Assembly (NCBI GenBank): GCA_016200145.1
Contig: JACQFH010000105.1
Span: forward strand, 1 to 37,567
Origin: Planctomycetia bacterium
GTDB lineage: Bacteria > Planctomycetota > Planctomycetia > Planctomycetales > Planctomycetaceae
Length of the DNA stretch: 37,567 nt
Direction of reading: 5' to 3'
Each line of letters starts with the position of its first letter. The stretch's first letter is position 1. Both the position numbers and the translations under genes were made by a program. The notes beneath the pieces were generated by a model. It made no database searches. It saw only the letters and a list, made by a program, of their open reading frames with translations, and was not told the origin of the DNA. Below are positions 1 through 10,100 of the stretch, one piece after another.

Positions 1-279
1 AAGACCATCCTGGCATCCTCCTGTGAAGTTTTCCTTAACTCCAACAGGCGCAATGAATACCAAATTAATCCTCGGTCCCAAACGTCACGTTCAAACGGCT
101 GGCTTTCCAGCCTGACAGCGCTGTGCCCCGAACGTCAGTTTTGGGTCGCAAGCCAGTGGCAATGGCGTTCCCCGAAGGCGTCCCCTCCGCCGCGACATTG
201 ACTTGAAATCTCCCGGCCCGTTCAATGTTTACAGTCAACATTGCATTCGATTTCCGACCCGTCGCACAGGTTTTAATCG
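1..279. other. left-edge region without a convincing gene
   Basis: No frame here shows a recognisable domain or a convincing start. The minus-strand open frame covering 65-352 reads as low-complexity arginine/serine-rich sequence and overlaps the next gene's start, so I treat it as a shadow. The stretch is less GC-rich than the coding sequence to its right, and it may hold the promoter of the gene starting at 280. Confidence 0.5.
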
Positions 280-987
280 ATGGTCCACGTTCATGGCGGG
301 TTGGACACCTACGGCAAAGTGAAAAAGGTCGGAGGGACGCCGATCGTGACAAGATTCGTCATGGTCGCGCTAATTCCGCTCGTTCCCCTGGAGTCGTATT
401 ACTTCATGGGTGAAGGCAAAGACGAGGGAATTCTCTTCGTCTACACCTCGAAGTCGATCTACGGCCTGCCGCTTGAGCACCTCGACCCACTTTCAGTGCT
501 CATGGCGTATGCGCGGGGCGTCTTTGGAGCGTTTCTTGTCATGGGAGTCTTTTCCCTTGCCATCGTGTACTCGAACTGGGGTGGCGTCAATCGCGCGCGC
601 CCGAACGATTTTGACACTGTCGCGCAGTATGTGATGGCAGGCGGCCTCGGCATCGGCATTCCCGGAGGACTCATCACGTACCTCTGGCCATTTCAAACGA
701 CGCGTCGGGAACGGGAGATTCGACTCGCCTGCGGCGAGGGACTTGGAATCTGCGCAGACCCGGCCTTCGTGCAGGAAGACGTGGCAGAAACCATAATGAA
801 CGACACCCTGGAACTCGCATGGGCAGACAATTCTGACGCAGGCCTGCCCCAAAAGCGTCCCGCGCTGGTCCGTCGGTTGATCATAGCCCGCGCGCGAATT
901 GCGCTGGGACTTGCAGAGTCGCGGGAAGATCTCGAAAGCGAGACCGACGACGTGCTGCGCGAGCTCGAAATTGCGACGCCGGGCTGA
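280..987 (+). CDS. small membrane protein, planctomycete-type, unknown function
   Basis: The gene encodes 235 aa from an ATG start. The N-terminus (residues 3-45) has the pattern YGKVKKVGGTPIVTRF followed by a hydrophobic IPLVPLESYY stretch. I recall this layout from planctomycete proteins that begin with a 'YGKV..V.G..VVTRF..L..IPL.P' module, but I cannot name a family. Two clear membrane segments follow at about residues 77-97 and 117-136. The last ~95 residues are soluble and charged and include a C-G-E-G-L-G-I-C stretch at 141-148. No catalytic motif is visible. The gap to the next gene is about 215 nt, so an operon with the MATE gene is not evident. The gene looks real because the frame gives a coherent membrane topology; the function is unknown. 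Confidence 0.6.
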   Translation: MVHVHGGLDTYGKVKKVGGTPIVTRFVMVALIPLVPLESYYFMGEGKDEGILFVYTSKSIYGLPLEHLDPLSVLMAYARGVFGAFLVMGVFSLAIVYSNWGGVNRARPNDFDTVAQYVMAGGLGIGIPGGLITYLWPFQTTRREREIRLACGEGLGICADPAFVQEDVAETIMNDTLELAWADNSDAGLPQKRPALVRRLIIARARIALGLAESREDLESETDDVLRELEIATPG

Positions 988-1202
988 CATCCCCGGCCTA
1001 CGATTCCGCGAACCCACCCGCAGCGCCCGGTGTCTGTGGGGGCAGGCTGCAGTCGTACGGCCTTTTGCTAGGCCCTCTGAGTACTGAGCACCCAGGCCTG
1101 CGTGCCGCATCCCCAGCCTCGCCGAGCGACGCTGAATCCCGTACAACCCGGGAGAGCAGTATTGACTACTCAGTACGGCTTTCCACAGCCCGCACAACTT
1201 CC

Positions 1203-2645
1203 ATGACTCCCTTGGACCATAGCCCGCGCTTCCGCGCCATGGCCGGTGAGGCCATTGGCCTCCTCCGTCTGGGGGGGCCGATCGTCGCAGCTCAGCTTGC
1301 GCAGATGTCGATGGGGTTTGTCGACACGGTGATGGCGGGCCGATTGAGCGCGCTGGACCTGGCCGCCGTGGCGGTCGGCAACAGCATCTGGATGACCGTT
1401 TTGATCTTCGGATGGGGCCTGCTGCTGTCGGTCTCGCCGACTGTCGCCCACTTCTACGGCGCGCGGAAGATCGAAGAAATCGGTCCTGCGGTCAGGCAGG
1501 GATTATGGCTGAGCCTGGCTGTTGCTGTCTGCACATTTGCCGGCGTTCATAGCGCGGCTCCCGTATTTCACTGGCTCCAAGTCGAGCCGGAGATCGTCCC
1601 CACCGCTGTCGGGTTTCTGAACGCGAGTTCGTGTGGACTGCCGGCGACGTGTGCGTTCACCGTGCTGCGCGGTTTCAGCGAAGCGGTCGGCAAGAGCCGC
1701 CCGATCATGGTCATCAGCCTGATCGGCGTGGCCTCGAACGTTGCCGGCAACTTGATCTTCATGTACGGCCGGTTCGGCATGCCGCGGTTGGGAGCCATCG
1801 GTTGCGGAGTCGCTTCCGCCATCACGATGTGGATCATGGCTGCCAGCCTTGCCGTTTGGATCGTCTGCGACAGGTACTATCGCCCGTACGCCGTGTTCGG
1901 CCATTGGGAACTGCCGCGCCGCGCGCAACTGGCGCGGCTGCTGAAGCTGGGAGGCCCGATTGGCATCGGCCTGCTGATGGAAGTCAGCATGTTCGCGACC
2001 GTTTCGCTGCTGATGGGGCACCTGGGGACTGAAATTGTCGCCGGCCATCAGATTGCGGTGAACGTCGCCTCGATCACGTTCATGGTTCCGCTCGGACTGT
2101 CGGTGGCGATGACGGTGCGCGTGGGGCACGCGATGGGCCGCCGCGATCCGCGCGCCGCCCGGCGGAGCGGTGCAGTCGGGGCGACGTTGTGCGCGGGATT
2201 CATGTCGCTGATGGCGCTCGCCATGGCGTTCTTTCCGCACCTGATCGCCTCGATCTATTCAGATGATGAAGCGGTTCGTTCGACCGCGGTTGGTCTGCTC
2301 TTGATGGCGGCGATCTTTCAGATCTTAGACGGCTTGCAGGTGGCGGGGGCGGCCGCCTTGCGCGGGCTGAAAGACACGGCGATCCCGATGGTCATCACCT
2401 GCGTCGCGTACTGGGGTCTGGGGTTACCGCTGGGCTACACGCTGGGAATGGTCCACGAGCGCGGTCCACAAGCGTTGTGGATCGGCCTGATCGCAGGCCT
2501 GACGGCTGCCGCGCTGCTCCTCAACATGCGCTTCTGGCTCGTGACGCGCCGGCTGGTGCGACAGGCGGAATGCGAGGCCGTCGACCCAGGGATCGTCAAC
2601 GACCCGGCCGACGTCGAACCCGATATGTGCACGCCGGCCTACTAA
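1203..2645 (+). CDS. MATE family efflux transporter (NorM-like)
   Basis: The product (480 aa) is a polytopic inner-membrane protein of the multidrug and toxic compound extrusion family, which exports cationic drugs or metabolites using Na+ or H+ gradients. The family signature is clear near the N-terminus: LLRLGGPIVAAQLAQ, then SMGFVDTVMAGRLSALDLAAVAVG, with the second half-repeat starting near LLKLGGPIGIGLLMEVSMF. About twelve membrane segments are readable, and the length matches the family's usual 450-480 aa. The frame is open from 1065, but the 46 residues before 1203 are Ser/Arg/Pro-rich and unlike any MATE N-terminus, so I place the start at ATG 1203; ATG 1239 is also possible. No strong ribosome-binding site precedes either. 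The substrate cannot be predicted from sequence. A strong hairpin lies about 45 nt after the stop. Confidence 0.92.
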   Translation: MTPLDHSPRFRAMAGEAIGLLRLGGPIVAAQLAQMSMGFVDTVMAGRLSALDLAAVAVGNSIWMTVLIFGWGLLLSVSPTVAHFYGARKIEEIGPAVRQGLWLSLAVAVCTFAGVHSAAPVFHWLQVEPEIVPTAVGFLNASSCGLPATCAFTVLRGFSEAVGKSRPIMVISLIGVASNVAGNLIFMYGRFGMPRLGAIGCGVASAITMWIMAASLAVWIVCDRYYRPYAVFGHWELPRRAQLARLLKLGGPIGIGLLMEVSMFATVSLLMGHLGTEIVAGHQIAVNVASITFMVPLGLSVAMTVRVGHAMGRRDPRAARRSGAVGATLCAGFMSLMALAMAFFPHLIASIYSDDEAVRSTAVGLLLMAAIFQILDGLQVAGAAALRGLKDTAIPMVITCVAYWGLGLPLGYTLGMVHERGPQALWIGLIAGLTAAALLLNMRFWLVTRRLVRQAECEAVDPGIVNDPADVEPDMCTPAY

Positions 2646-2690
2646 CCCGAAGCGCCAGCGAGAGAATGCGTTGTCGTGGCCGCGATGCAG

Positions 2691-2720
2691 TGCCCCGGCC
2701 GCCGCGAAGCGGCCGGGGCA
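2691..2720. terminator. perfect 12-bp hairpin after the MATE gene
   Basis: TGCCCCGGCCGC (2691-2702), a six-base loop, and its exact reverse complement (2709-2720) form a very GC-rich hairpin 45 nt after the MATE stop and 100 nt before the patatin gene. There is no T-run on either side, so it may be a Rho-independent-like terminator without a U-tract or a member of a dispersed palindromic repeat family. Confidence 0.5.
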
Positions 2721-2820
2721 CAGAGACCATGCTTGATTTCGCCGGCAAGGGGCGTATGCTGCAATGACCTCCTCTCAGCCAGGTTGACCAGTTCGTGCAC
2801 TTCCGCCGGGGGCCAGGTCA

Positions 2821-5800
2821 ATGTCGTCGGCATCCAGCAGCAGCGAGCCGCAGCGCGATTTACCCGAATTGCACCTGCGGCAGTCCGAATACCTCAGGCC
2901 GGCTAAGTTGCAGGCGGCCCTGTTCATCGTGGCGATCTTGGCGGCGCTCACGCTGCTCCTGCTGATCCTGCCCGATGAAAGCGAATTGAAACAGGCCACA
3001 CCCGGCCAGGGGACCGTCAGCCTGCAACTGGCTGCCGACGAGAACGAGGCGGCCGGACTGCTCTTCCGTTGGAACAAGGCCAAAGTCCTCAAGGCGGCCA
3101 TCCGCTCGGTACAGCTCGACACCGGCTATTTCATTCTGTCGTACGTCGCCGTTTTCCTGATCGCCGGGTTTGCCGTACGCACGAAATTGAAATGCGAAGA
3201 CATTGCATCGCGTGCCGCTCTGCGGTGGTTCGCCGTCGTGTACGTCGTGTGCCTGGTCGGGGCGGCCCTCGCCGATTCGCGGTACGAGAATCCGGCCCAG
3301 TTGCGGCTGCTACAGCAGGCCGACGGCGTCACCCTCGGCGACAAGGAGCAGGACACCGGGCAGTTCGTGCCCCTGGTGCGGCTGCACCTGCCGGCGATTC
3401 GCCAGGCGGCGCAAATCAAGTTCACGCTGTTGACAGTCGTGTGGGGACTGCTAGTCGCCGGGACACTGGGGGCGGCGCGACGAATCGTCTTCGACCGCAA
3501 GCAGACGGCCAGCGGGGCGCCGAAATTGAAGGGTGATTTCGACAAGCTGGTGAAAGAGGAACGCACCCTGCTGGGCCTGTGCGAAGTGTCGAAGTCGTCG
3601 GTTTGGGAGTCCGAACCGTGGACAAGTGCCGTGCAAACCGACCTGGTGGGACTGGCCTTCTCCGGGGGCGGAATCCGCAGCGCCACGTTCAGCCTCGGAT
3701 TGCTCCAGGGACTGGTGGGGCTGAACGTCCTGCCCCTGCTGCACTACCTGTCAACCGTCTCCGGGGGCGGGTACATCGGCGGCTGGTGGTCGGCCTGGCG
3801 GCTGCGGATCGAAGAGGAACATCAGGCAGGATTGAAAAAGGATCCCCAGCACCCTGTGCCACCCATCCTGCCCGGCGCCAGAGGCCAACCCGAGGCCGAA
3901 GAGGTACGGCACCTGCGCGAGTTCAGCAATTTCCTGGCCCCGCGCTGGGGGTTCTTCGAAATTGAAATGTGGACCGCCTTCATCGCCGTTCTGTTCGGGC
4001 TCGTTCCCACGCTGCTGTTGGCGCTGGCGACGCTGGCGACGATGCAGTTGCTGTGGGTGTCGTCGACGGCGTACCTTTCAACCGGCAGTCTGCCACTGTT
4101 TCTGGCGGCGGCTGTGGTGCCGGCCGCGGCGGTTTTCGTGTGGGGGGAGCTGGCCTGGCGGAAACGGCATCTCGCACAGGGAGCGGATCAAGGCCATGAG
4201 TTCGCCTACGAGCTGTTCGCCTTTCTCGGGCTGGCTTTGGTCGTCGGCGCCTGCGTGGTGTTTCACCGGTATTCGCCGACGCCGGACGGGAGCGCGTGGA
4301 ATCGCGTCTACCGCTGGGGTGGCTTGTCGTCACCGGCGGTCTCCGACTGGATCGGCTGGATGCGATGCCTAGGGGCGACGCAACTCGACAACGTCACCCA
4401 TTTCTGTCCGCGGCTGTTCGACCTGCCGGCGATCTGGCTGATCGCCGGCGCGCTGTTGAGCGTCGTGCGGCTCGTATCGGCGTCAACTCTCACGATCGAG
4501 TATGCGCGGGTCTGGATGCCCCCGGTCGATCGCGTCCTGACGCGGCTGATGGCGCTGGCCGTCGCCTGGGGCGCCGCCGGCCTTTTATGGGAAGCGGCCG
4601 TTTACTTAAACAGCCACGACCTGACCGAGCTGGCTTTCGGCGGCGCCGCGGGCGGGGCCGGCACATTCGCGCTGCTGCGCAACTGGCTGGTGCGCGTCCC
4701 CCGTCTGAGCGGATCGGGAGGCCGGGTCACCAAGCTGCTCAAGCCGATCTTGCCGCAGGTGGTGGCGTATGCCACCGTCGCGCTCGTGTACATTGTAACC
4801 GCCAGCGCCGCCCTGAACCTGCTGGGCACGAGCCCGGTCGCCTGGCAATGGGCGTGGCTCGCGGTCGTGGCGGTCGCCGCGCTGGGCCTGCAGCTTCTCC
4901 CCTCGGAATTCGGTCTGCACGCGTTCTACCGGAACCGCATCACCCGCGCCTACCTGGGGGCGTCGAACCGCGCCGCGCACAACGAGGCCGGCACCGCGTT
5001 CGCCGCCGACAAGAACCGCCAGACCGATCTGCGCCCGGGAGACAACCTGACTCTCGCCTCGCTCGCCGGGGCGCCACAGCCGCTGCATCTGGTCTGCTGC
5101 ACGGCGAACCACCTCTCGGGCGATCAGCTTTCGCTGCTCGGCCGCGGCGGACGCAGCGCCGTGCTGTCGTGTCATGGGATCTCAATCGGCAACAACTGGG
5201 CGGAACGGCCGCGGCTCACGCTGGGTTCGGCGCTCACTGCGTCGGCCGCAGCGTTCAATTCCGAGATGGGCTCGGTCTCGGCGAAAGTCGGGCCGGCGGT
5301 TTCGTTTCTGATGAGCGCGCTCAACCTGCGGCTGGGGCTGTGGGTCTCGCATCCAAGTTTGACCGAAGACGAGCCCAAATGGTTTCCTGGGCTGCAATTC
5401 TACAATGAGCTGTTCGGCCTTTCCGACTGCCTGGATCCGGATGCGGTCGACGTGCACCTCTCAGACGGGGGCCACTTCGAAAACCTGGCGCTGTACGAGT
5501 TGATTCGCCGGCACTGCCGTTACATCATCGTCTCGGACTGCGGCGCCGATCCGCTGGTGCAGTTCGAAGATTTCGGAAACGCCGTCCGCCGCATCCGCGA
5601 GGACTTCGGCGTCGATATCGAGATCGACCTCGATCCGCTGCGGCCCGATTCCAGCGGCCGCTCGAAGCAGCACGCCGTCGTGGGGACGATCCGCTTCGAC
5701 CCCGGCGGCGGAGACCGCGACGTCGGCACGCTGGTGTATTTCAAACCCACGCTGACCGGAGACGAACCGTGCGATATCGCAAATTACCGCACTCTCAACC

Positions 5801-7011
5801 CGGCATTTCCTCACGAGACGACGGGGGACCAGTTTTACGACGAAGCGCAATGGGAATCGTACCGCCGGCTGGGCTCGCATGCTGCGTTCGAGACGTTCAA
5901 CTTTCTCGAAGGCAGGGCCAGCCCGAAAGTCCATGCGGTCTTCAGCGAGGTGCGCGACCGCTGGTATCCGACGCCGCCGGACTTCGACCAGAAACTGACG
6001 GCCATCAATCAACGGTTCATTGATTTCGACCACCGCCTCGCGCAGTCGGCGCCGGCCGGGTTCCTGAAGCAGATCTTTCCCGAGTTGTCGACCGTCACAA
6101 GGGCGGTCCAATCGGCGGCCCAGGCAGCGCAGCCGGCCGCGCAGACGGGCGTAGCCGGCGGACAGCCTTCCGATGAGATTGCTGCAGAGCTGCACCTGTT
6201 GCTCGAGATGATTCAGATCATGGAAGACACGTTCCTCAGCGTTGATTTCCGCAAGAATTTCAATCACCCGCTGATGCTGGGCTGGGTCAACGTGTTCCAC
6301 CGCTGGGCGCATGCGCCGAGCTTCCGGCTGTGGTGGCCGATACTCTCCCCGCTGTATTCCCCCGCGCTGCGGCGCTTTGCCGAGGAGCGGTTCGATCTGT
6401 CTCACACAGCCCTGGAGAGCGTTTTGAAGTTTGACGTCGCGCTGCGGTCCGAATCGGCCGGCGATGAGGAGAAGAGACAGTTCGACGAGGCTCGCAAATC
6501 TCTCCTGCAGCGTGCGGGGATCGCGCCTGGCAAATGGGAGGACGGCGAATCGATCGACTTTGCCCTGTTCTATCTCGTGGGAACTATCGACGGCACGACG
6601 GTTCGGGGCCCGGTTGGTGCTGCGCGATTCCAGTTTAAAACCGAAAGGGAGAGGCGATTGGCCGAGTGGCGCGATTCCCACTTCCTGATCATTCCTGGTC
6701 TATGGGGGGCGGGCCTGGGGGGACGGTTCCTGAAAGAGCTCATCCAGCGGTTGCCCGAGGCGTCAGTGTCATCGGCGCAGGAAGGTCAGCCCGCACCGTC
6801 GCCGATCGACACGCTGCGCGTCGTGATCGATCTCAATCGCACCGAGAACACCGGGTACATACGCCGCGACGTAGGGCACCGGCGTGAGCGCAACGACCTC
6901 CTGGTGTTCTACAAGTTTCACGGCTTTGCGGCGCCCGCCGCGTCCCAACCCTCGGGCGAAGCGGAAAATCCCATGCTGATCGAGTTGGAACGGCCGCTCG
7001 TCATGCCGTAA
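2821..7011 (+). CDS. patatin-like phospholipase, large polytopic membrane protein; candidate effector of the RADAR-like locus
   Basis: The protein has 1396 aa. Four N-terminal membrane segments (about residues 34-53, 103-120, 136-153 and 200-218) lead into a patatin core. The oxyanion-hole motif is S-GGG-I-R-S at 281-287 and the nucleophile elbow is STVSGGGYIGG with Ser314. A large insertion rich in membrane helices (about 385-720) follows. The fold resumes near 810 and reaches the D-G-G motif, with catalytic Asp882 in HLSDGGHFEN. The Ser-Asp dyad is therefore complete but about 570 residues apart. Patatins hydrolyse phospholipid acyl esters; bacterial ones serve as toxins and as membrane-degrading defence effectors such as CapV of CBASS. 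The ~450-residue C-terminal part is unrecognised. It is the first of three large same-strand genes, 157 nt before the ATPase. The lipase fold is well supported; the defence role is inferred from context. Confidence 0.85.
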   Translation: MSSASSSSEPQRDLPELHLRQSEYLRPAKLQAALFIVAILAALTLLLLILPDESELKQATPGQGTVSLQLAADENEAAGLLFRWNKAKVLKAAIRSVQLDTGYFILSYVAVFLIAGFAVRTKLKCEDIASRAALRWFAVVYVVCLVGAALADSRYENPAQLRLLQQADGVTLGDKEQDTGQFVPLVRLHLPAIRQAAQIKFTLLTVVWGLLVAGTLGAARRIVFDRKQTASGAPKLKGDFDKLVKEERTLLGLCEVSKSSVWESEPWTSAVQTDLVGLAFSGGGIRSATFSLGLLQGLVGLNVLPLLHYLSTVSGGGYIGGWWSAWRLRIEEEHQAGLKKDPQHPVPPILPGARGQPEAEEVRHLREFSNFLAPRWGFFEIEMWTAFIAVLFGLVPTLLLALATLATMQLLWVSSTAYLSTGSLPLFLAAAVVPAAAVFVWGELAWRKRHLAQGADQGHEFAYELFAFLGLALVVGACVVFHRYSPTPDGSAWNRVYRWGGLSSPAVSDWIGWMRCLGATQLDNVTHFCPRLFDLPAIWLIAGALLSVVRLVSASTLTIEYARVWMPPVDRVLTRLMALAVAWGAAGLLWEAAVYLNSHDLTELAFGGAAGGAGTFALLRNWLVRVPRLSGSGGRVTKLLKPILPQVVAYATVALVYIVTASAALNLLGTSPVAWQWAWLAVVAVAALGLQLLPSEFGLHAFYRNRITRAYLGASNRAAHNEAGTAFAADKNRQTDLRPGDNLTLASLAGAPQPLHLVCCTANHLSGDQLSLLGRGGRSAVLSCHGISIGNNWAERPRLTLGSALTASAAAFNSEMGSVSAKVGPAVSFLMSALNLRLGLWVSHPSLTEDEPKWFPGLQFYNELFGLSDCLDPDAVDVHLSDGGHFENLALYELIRRHCRYIIVSDCGADPLVQFEDFGNAVRRIREDFGVDIEIDLDPLRPDSSGRSKQHAVVGTIRFDPGGGDRDVGTLVYFKPTLTGDEPCDIANYRTLNPAFPHETTGDQFYDEAQWESYRRLGSHAAFETFNFLEGRASPKVHAVFSEVRDRWYPTPPDFDQKLTAINQRFIDFDHRLAQSAPAGFLKQIFPELSTVTRAVQSAAQAAQPAAQTGVAGGQPSDEIAAELHLLLEMIQIMEDTFLSVDFRKNFNHPLMLGWVNVFHRWAHAPSFRLWWPILSPLYSPALRRFAEERFDLSHTALESVLKFDVALRSESAGDEEKRQFDEARKSLLQRAGIAPGKWEDGESIDFALFYLVGTIDGTTVRGPVGAARFQFKTERERRLAEWRDSHFLIIPGLWGAGLGGRFLKELIQRLPEASVSSAQEGQPAPSPIDTLRVVIDLNRTENTGYIRRDVGHRRERNDLLVFYKFHGFAAPAASQPSGEAENPMLIELERPLVMP

Positions 7012-7168
7012 TCGTCGTCGCAGGACCGAACTCCCCAGAATTCGCAGCGTCGGATTCCCAAAAAAGGCGCTTGCTTCGCGTCCCCGGCCATGCCTACTGT
7101 AGGGGGTTGCGGTTCGCGTTCTGCGCCGGCCAGCAGATTGGCACCGGCGGAGGCGCAGCACCGCGAGC

Positions 7169-10100
7169 GTGACGTCCGTGGGCCCAGCACAACAGTCCGC
7201 CGCTATGACAGCCGACCGGAATCCCACCCTTCGCCCTGAAGCCCAGCCGGTCGGCGACTGGGAGCGCTTGACCGACGATCAGCGGCGCGGCCTCGAGCGC
7301 TTGCTGGCGATGATGCAGGAGTCGCTCGTCCGGCTGGCCAACGCGCCGCCGCGCGACGATCGATCGCTGCCGTGGCTGTTCGACGAACGCCACTCGCAAC
7401 TGGCGTTCATCAATGGCCGCCGGGGAACCGGCAAGACGACACTTCTGACAACGCTCGCCAAGGCCCTCGACGATCAACGGTTCCGCGCCTCGCTGACTGC
7501 CGGCGCGAAGAATGACACCGAACGGGCAATCCGCGTGGCCGAGCGCGGCGCAGGCCTGAGCGGGCGCGTCGTGATTCTGGAGCCGCTCGATATGGAGCCG
7601 CTCCCGCGAGCCACCCCGCTCCTGGCGGCGATCCTGGCGCGGCTGAATCAGGCAGTCCGCCGATTGAGCAGTGCGGGGCACTCCGAGTCGCGCCTGCTGA
7701 CGGGAGACTGGCACGACGAGCGCGAATTTCTGCGTTTGCAGCAGTACCAGGCACGCGTCGCCGGCGCGCTCGAAACCAACCTTCCCGAGCGGCGCTCCCA
7801 GCTCGACGGTGAGCAGTACTCGCGCGAAGTCATGGACCAGGAGCATAACCGCCTGGAGCTGCTGGCGAATTTCGAACAGGTGCTGTACGGACTTTCGGCC
7901 GACTTGCAGAGGCGGCGGCAGGGTGCAGCCAAGGACACGCGGGACGCTCCGCTCCTGTTCCTGGTCCCGATCGACGACGTCGACCTGAATCCCGCGCGCT
8001 GCGTGGACCTGCTCCGCCTGCTGCGCTCGTATTCGCCCCCGCAGCTCTTTTTCGTGCTCCTGGGCCAGTACGACCTGGTCGAGCAGATCATGAAGCTGAA
8101 AATGGCCGACGAGTACTACAATGTGCACCCGCGCCTCGAAGCGTTGCCGGTCGTGCCCGTCGAAGAGCTGACGAAGGAGCTGGTGGAAGTCGCCGCGTCG
8201 AACGTGCGGAAGCTGGTCCCTCCCTCGGGGCGCATCGAACTGGCATCGATCGGCATCGGGCAGATCATGGAATTCAGACCGCTGCTGGATGATCGCCTGA
8301 TTCAGCCCGCACCGGCCCCCACGCTGGCCGACCTGTGCGCCCGGTTTGAATTGCCGAGCGTGACGGTCGGCGGAAAAAGCTTTGGCACGCTCGATCGCCT
8401 GCTGCGCGGTCAACCGGTCTGGCTGGAAGATCCTCTGCCGATCACGACCCAGGACGCAGCCCAGTTTCCGTGGAGCGAATACTGCGGGCTGGGCGCGCTG
8501 CAATCGTCGGCGCGCCGGCTGGTCGACCTGTGGCTCGAGATGCAGAAACTGGATGCCGAGAATGAGACGGCCAGCACACCTCAAGACTCCGCGCGTCCGC
8601 CCGTGCTGGTGCTGGTTGAGCGGCTCTGGAACCGGGTCGTCGACGAGGATGCACAGTTGACAGTGGACATGCGAAAACGGCTCAAAGAGGAAAAGCAGGC
8701 TGCGTGTGAGCTGTCTCCGCAGACGGAATTCATGGCCGAGCGTGATTTCGAAATCGAAGGGTCGGCGATCACGGTCGCGTCGGGCGGGACAGACCGGACC
8801 AAGCCGCGTTATCAGCCGCGGTTTCAGACGGCGTCCCTTGTGCCGAGGTCCGGTGTTCCCCGAGCCGCCATGCGAAACCGGGGAGCCCCCGGCACCAGCC
8901 CGCCCGATGCGGGAGAAATCAGGGATCCGCGGACGCGCTGCGCCCTGGTCCTGCTGCACGACGTGGCCGCGATGTGCCCCAGACCGGTGCGCGACATGCT
9001 GCCCTCCGCGTCGGCGCCGATCTTTCCCATTCGACTGGTGTGGCCGGATGCTGCCGGGAAGTTGCAACCGATGTCCTGGCCCCTGCCTCCGCTCACGACG
9101 CTCGCCGAAATGGTGCTGTTTTTCGGTCGCGTGCGCCACGCGCTGCAGCCCATCCTGTCGAGGCAGGCGACGGCTGCGCCGGCGATTCCCGTGAACGACA
9201 TCTGCGACCTCGTGCAGGCCTGGATCGCCGCCGGGTTGGTCGGGCTCGAGGTTCAGGAAGCGGCGACAGAATTCTTGGGCCGCCTCGCGGCGCAGGCCCG
9301 CAATGAGCTTGCGGACGACTCCGACGAAGTGGAAATCGCCCGCTGGCGGACGATGATCGTCGAGGTGCACAACTTGCGCGAGCAGGCGGCGGCCGACCGC
9401 AGCGAATGGCGCCTGGCACAGATCGACGAGTGGCTGCGGCAGGTCGCGCTGCTGCTCATGCCGGAAATGTGCTCGCTGCCGGTTTCACGCAGGCTCATCC
9501 ATCAGATCGAGAAGGCCGACGTCAATCACTCCCTCGAAAGACTTCTGAAGCAGAACGTCGGGTTGCTTCGCAATCGCCGCGAACAGCAGCTCTCTGTATT
9601 CAATAGTCCCGACGATCGTGGTCTCAAACAGGCGCTGAACGTGCCGCCCGAGGCCGATTCCTGGCTGTTTATCAGCCTGCCCGAGGTGACGTCGAAACCT
9701 CCCGAGGAAGCAGCCACGGCGTCGGCGGTGCAAAACGTCAAAGCCGAGGTGCAACGCTCGCAGTTGTATTCTCTCCTGGAGCGCGGCAAGACCGAGGAAA
9801 TGACGAATCCCTCGACCTCACGGGCCACTTACCAGCGCGCCTGTGAGATTGCTGAAGAAATCGTCCACGAAAATCCGAACGACAGCAAATCACTGCGCGA
9901 CCTGTCGCTGGCCTTTGACAGTCTGGGGAATGTCCTCTTGCGACTCGATAAGGTCGAAGCCGCGCGCGACGCGTACCTGCGGGCTCTCGAGATCGATGAA
10001 CGGCTGGCGCAAGTCAATCCTCGCGACATCCAGTTGCAGCGCGGACTTTCGGTATCACACAGCCGCATGGGAAACGTGCTGCTGCGCCTGAACAAGCTCG

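Noticed and set aside
65-352. 95-codon minus-strand open frame at the left edge
   Set aside because: No domain, no convincing ribosome-binding site, and it overlaps the start of a better-supported plus-strand gene.
1076-1175. Short inverted match GTACTGAG/CTCAGTAC before the MATE gene considered as an operator
   Set aside because: Only eight bases, ~80 nt apart, and the same letters recur in other intergenic repeats; too weak to call a site.
1065-1202. 46-residue N-terminal extension of the MATE transporter
   Set aside because: Ser/Arg/Pro-rich, not hydrophobic and unlike MATE N-termini; the internal ATG at 1203 gives a normal-length protein.
5461-6681. 406-codon minus-strand open frame opposite the patatin gene
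   Set aside because: No recognisable fold; the patatin DGG motif is on the plus strand here.
7094-9370. 758-codon minus-strand open frame opposite the ATPase gene
   Set aside because: It is Arg/Gln/His-rich with no domain and mirrors the real gene on the other strand; high GC content leaves long antisense frames open.
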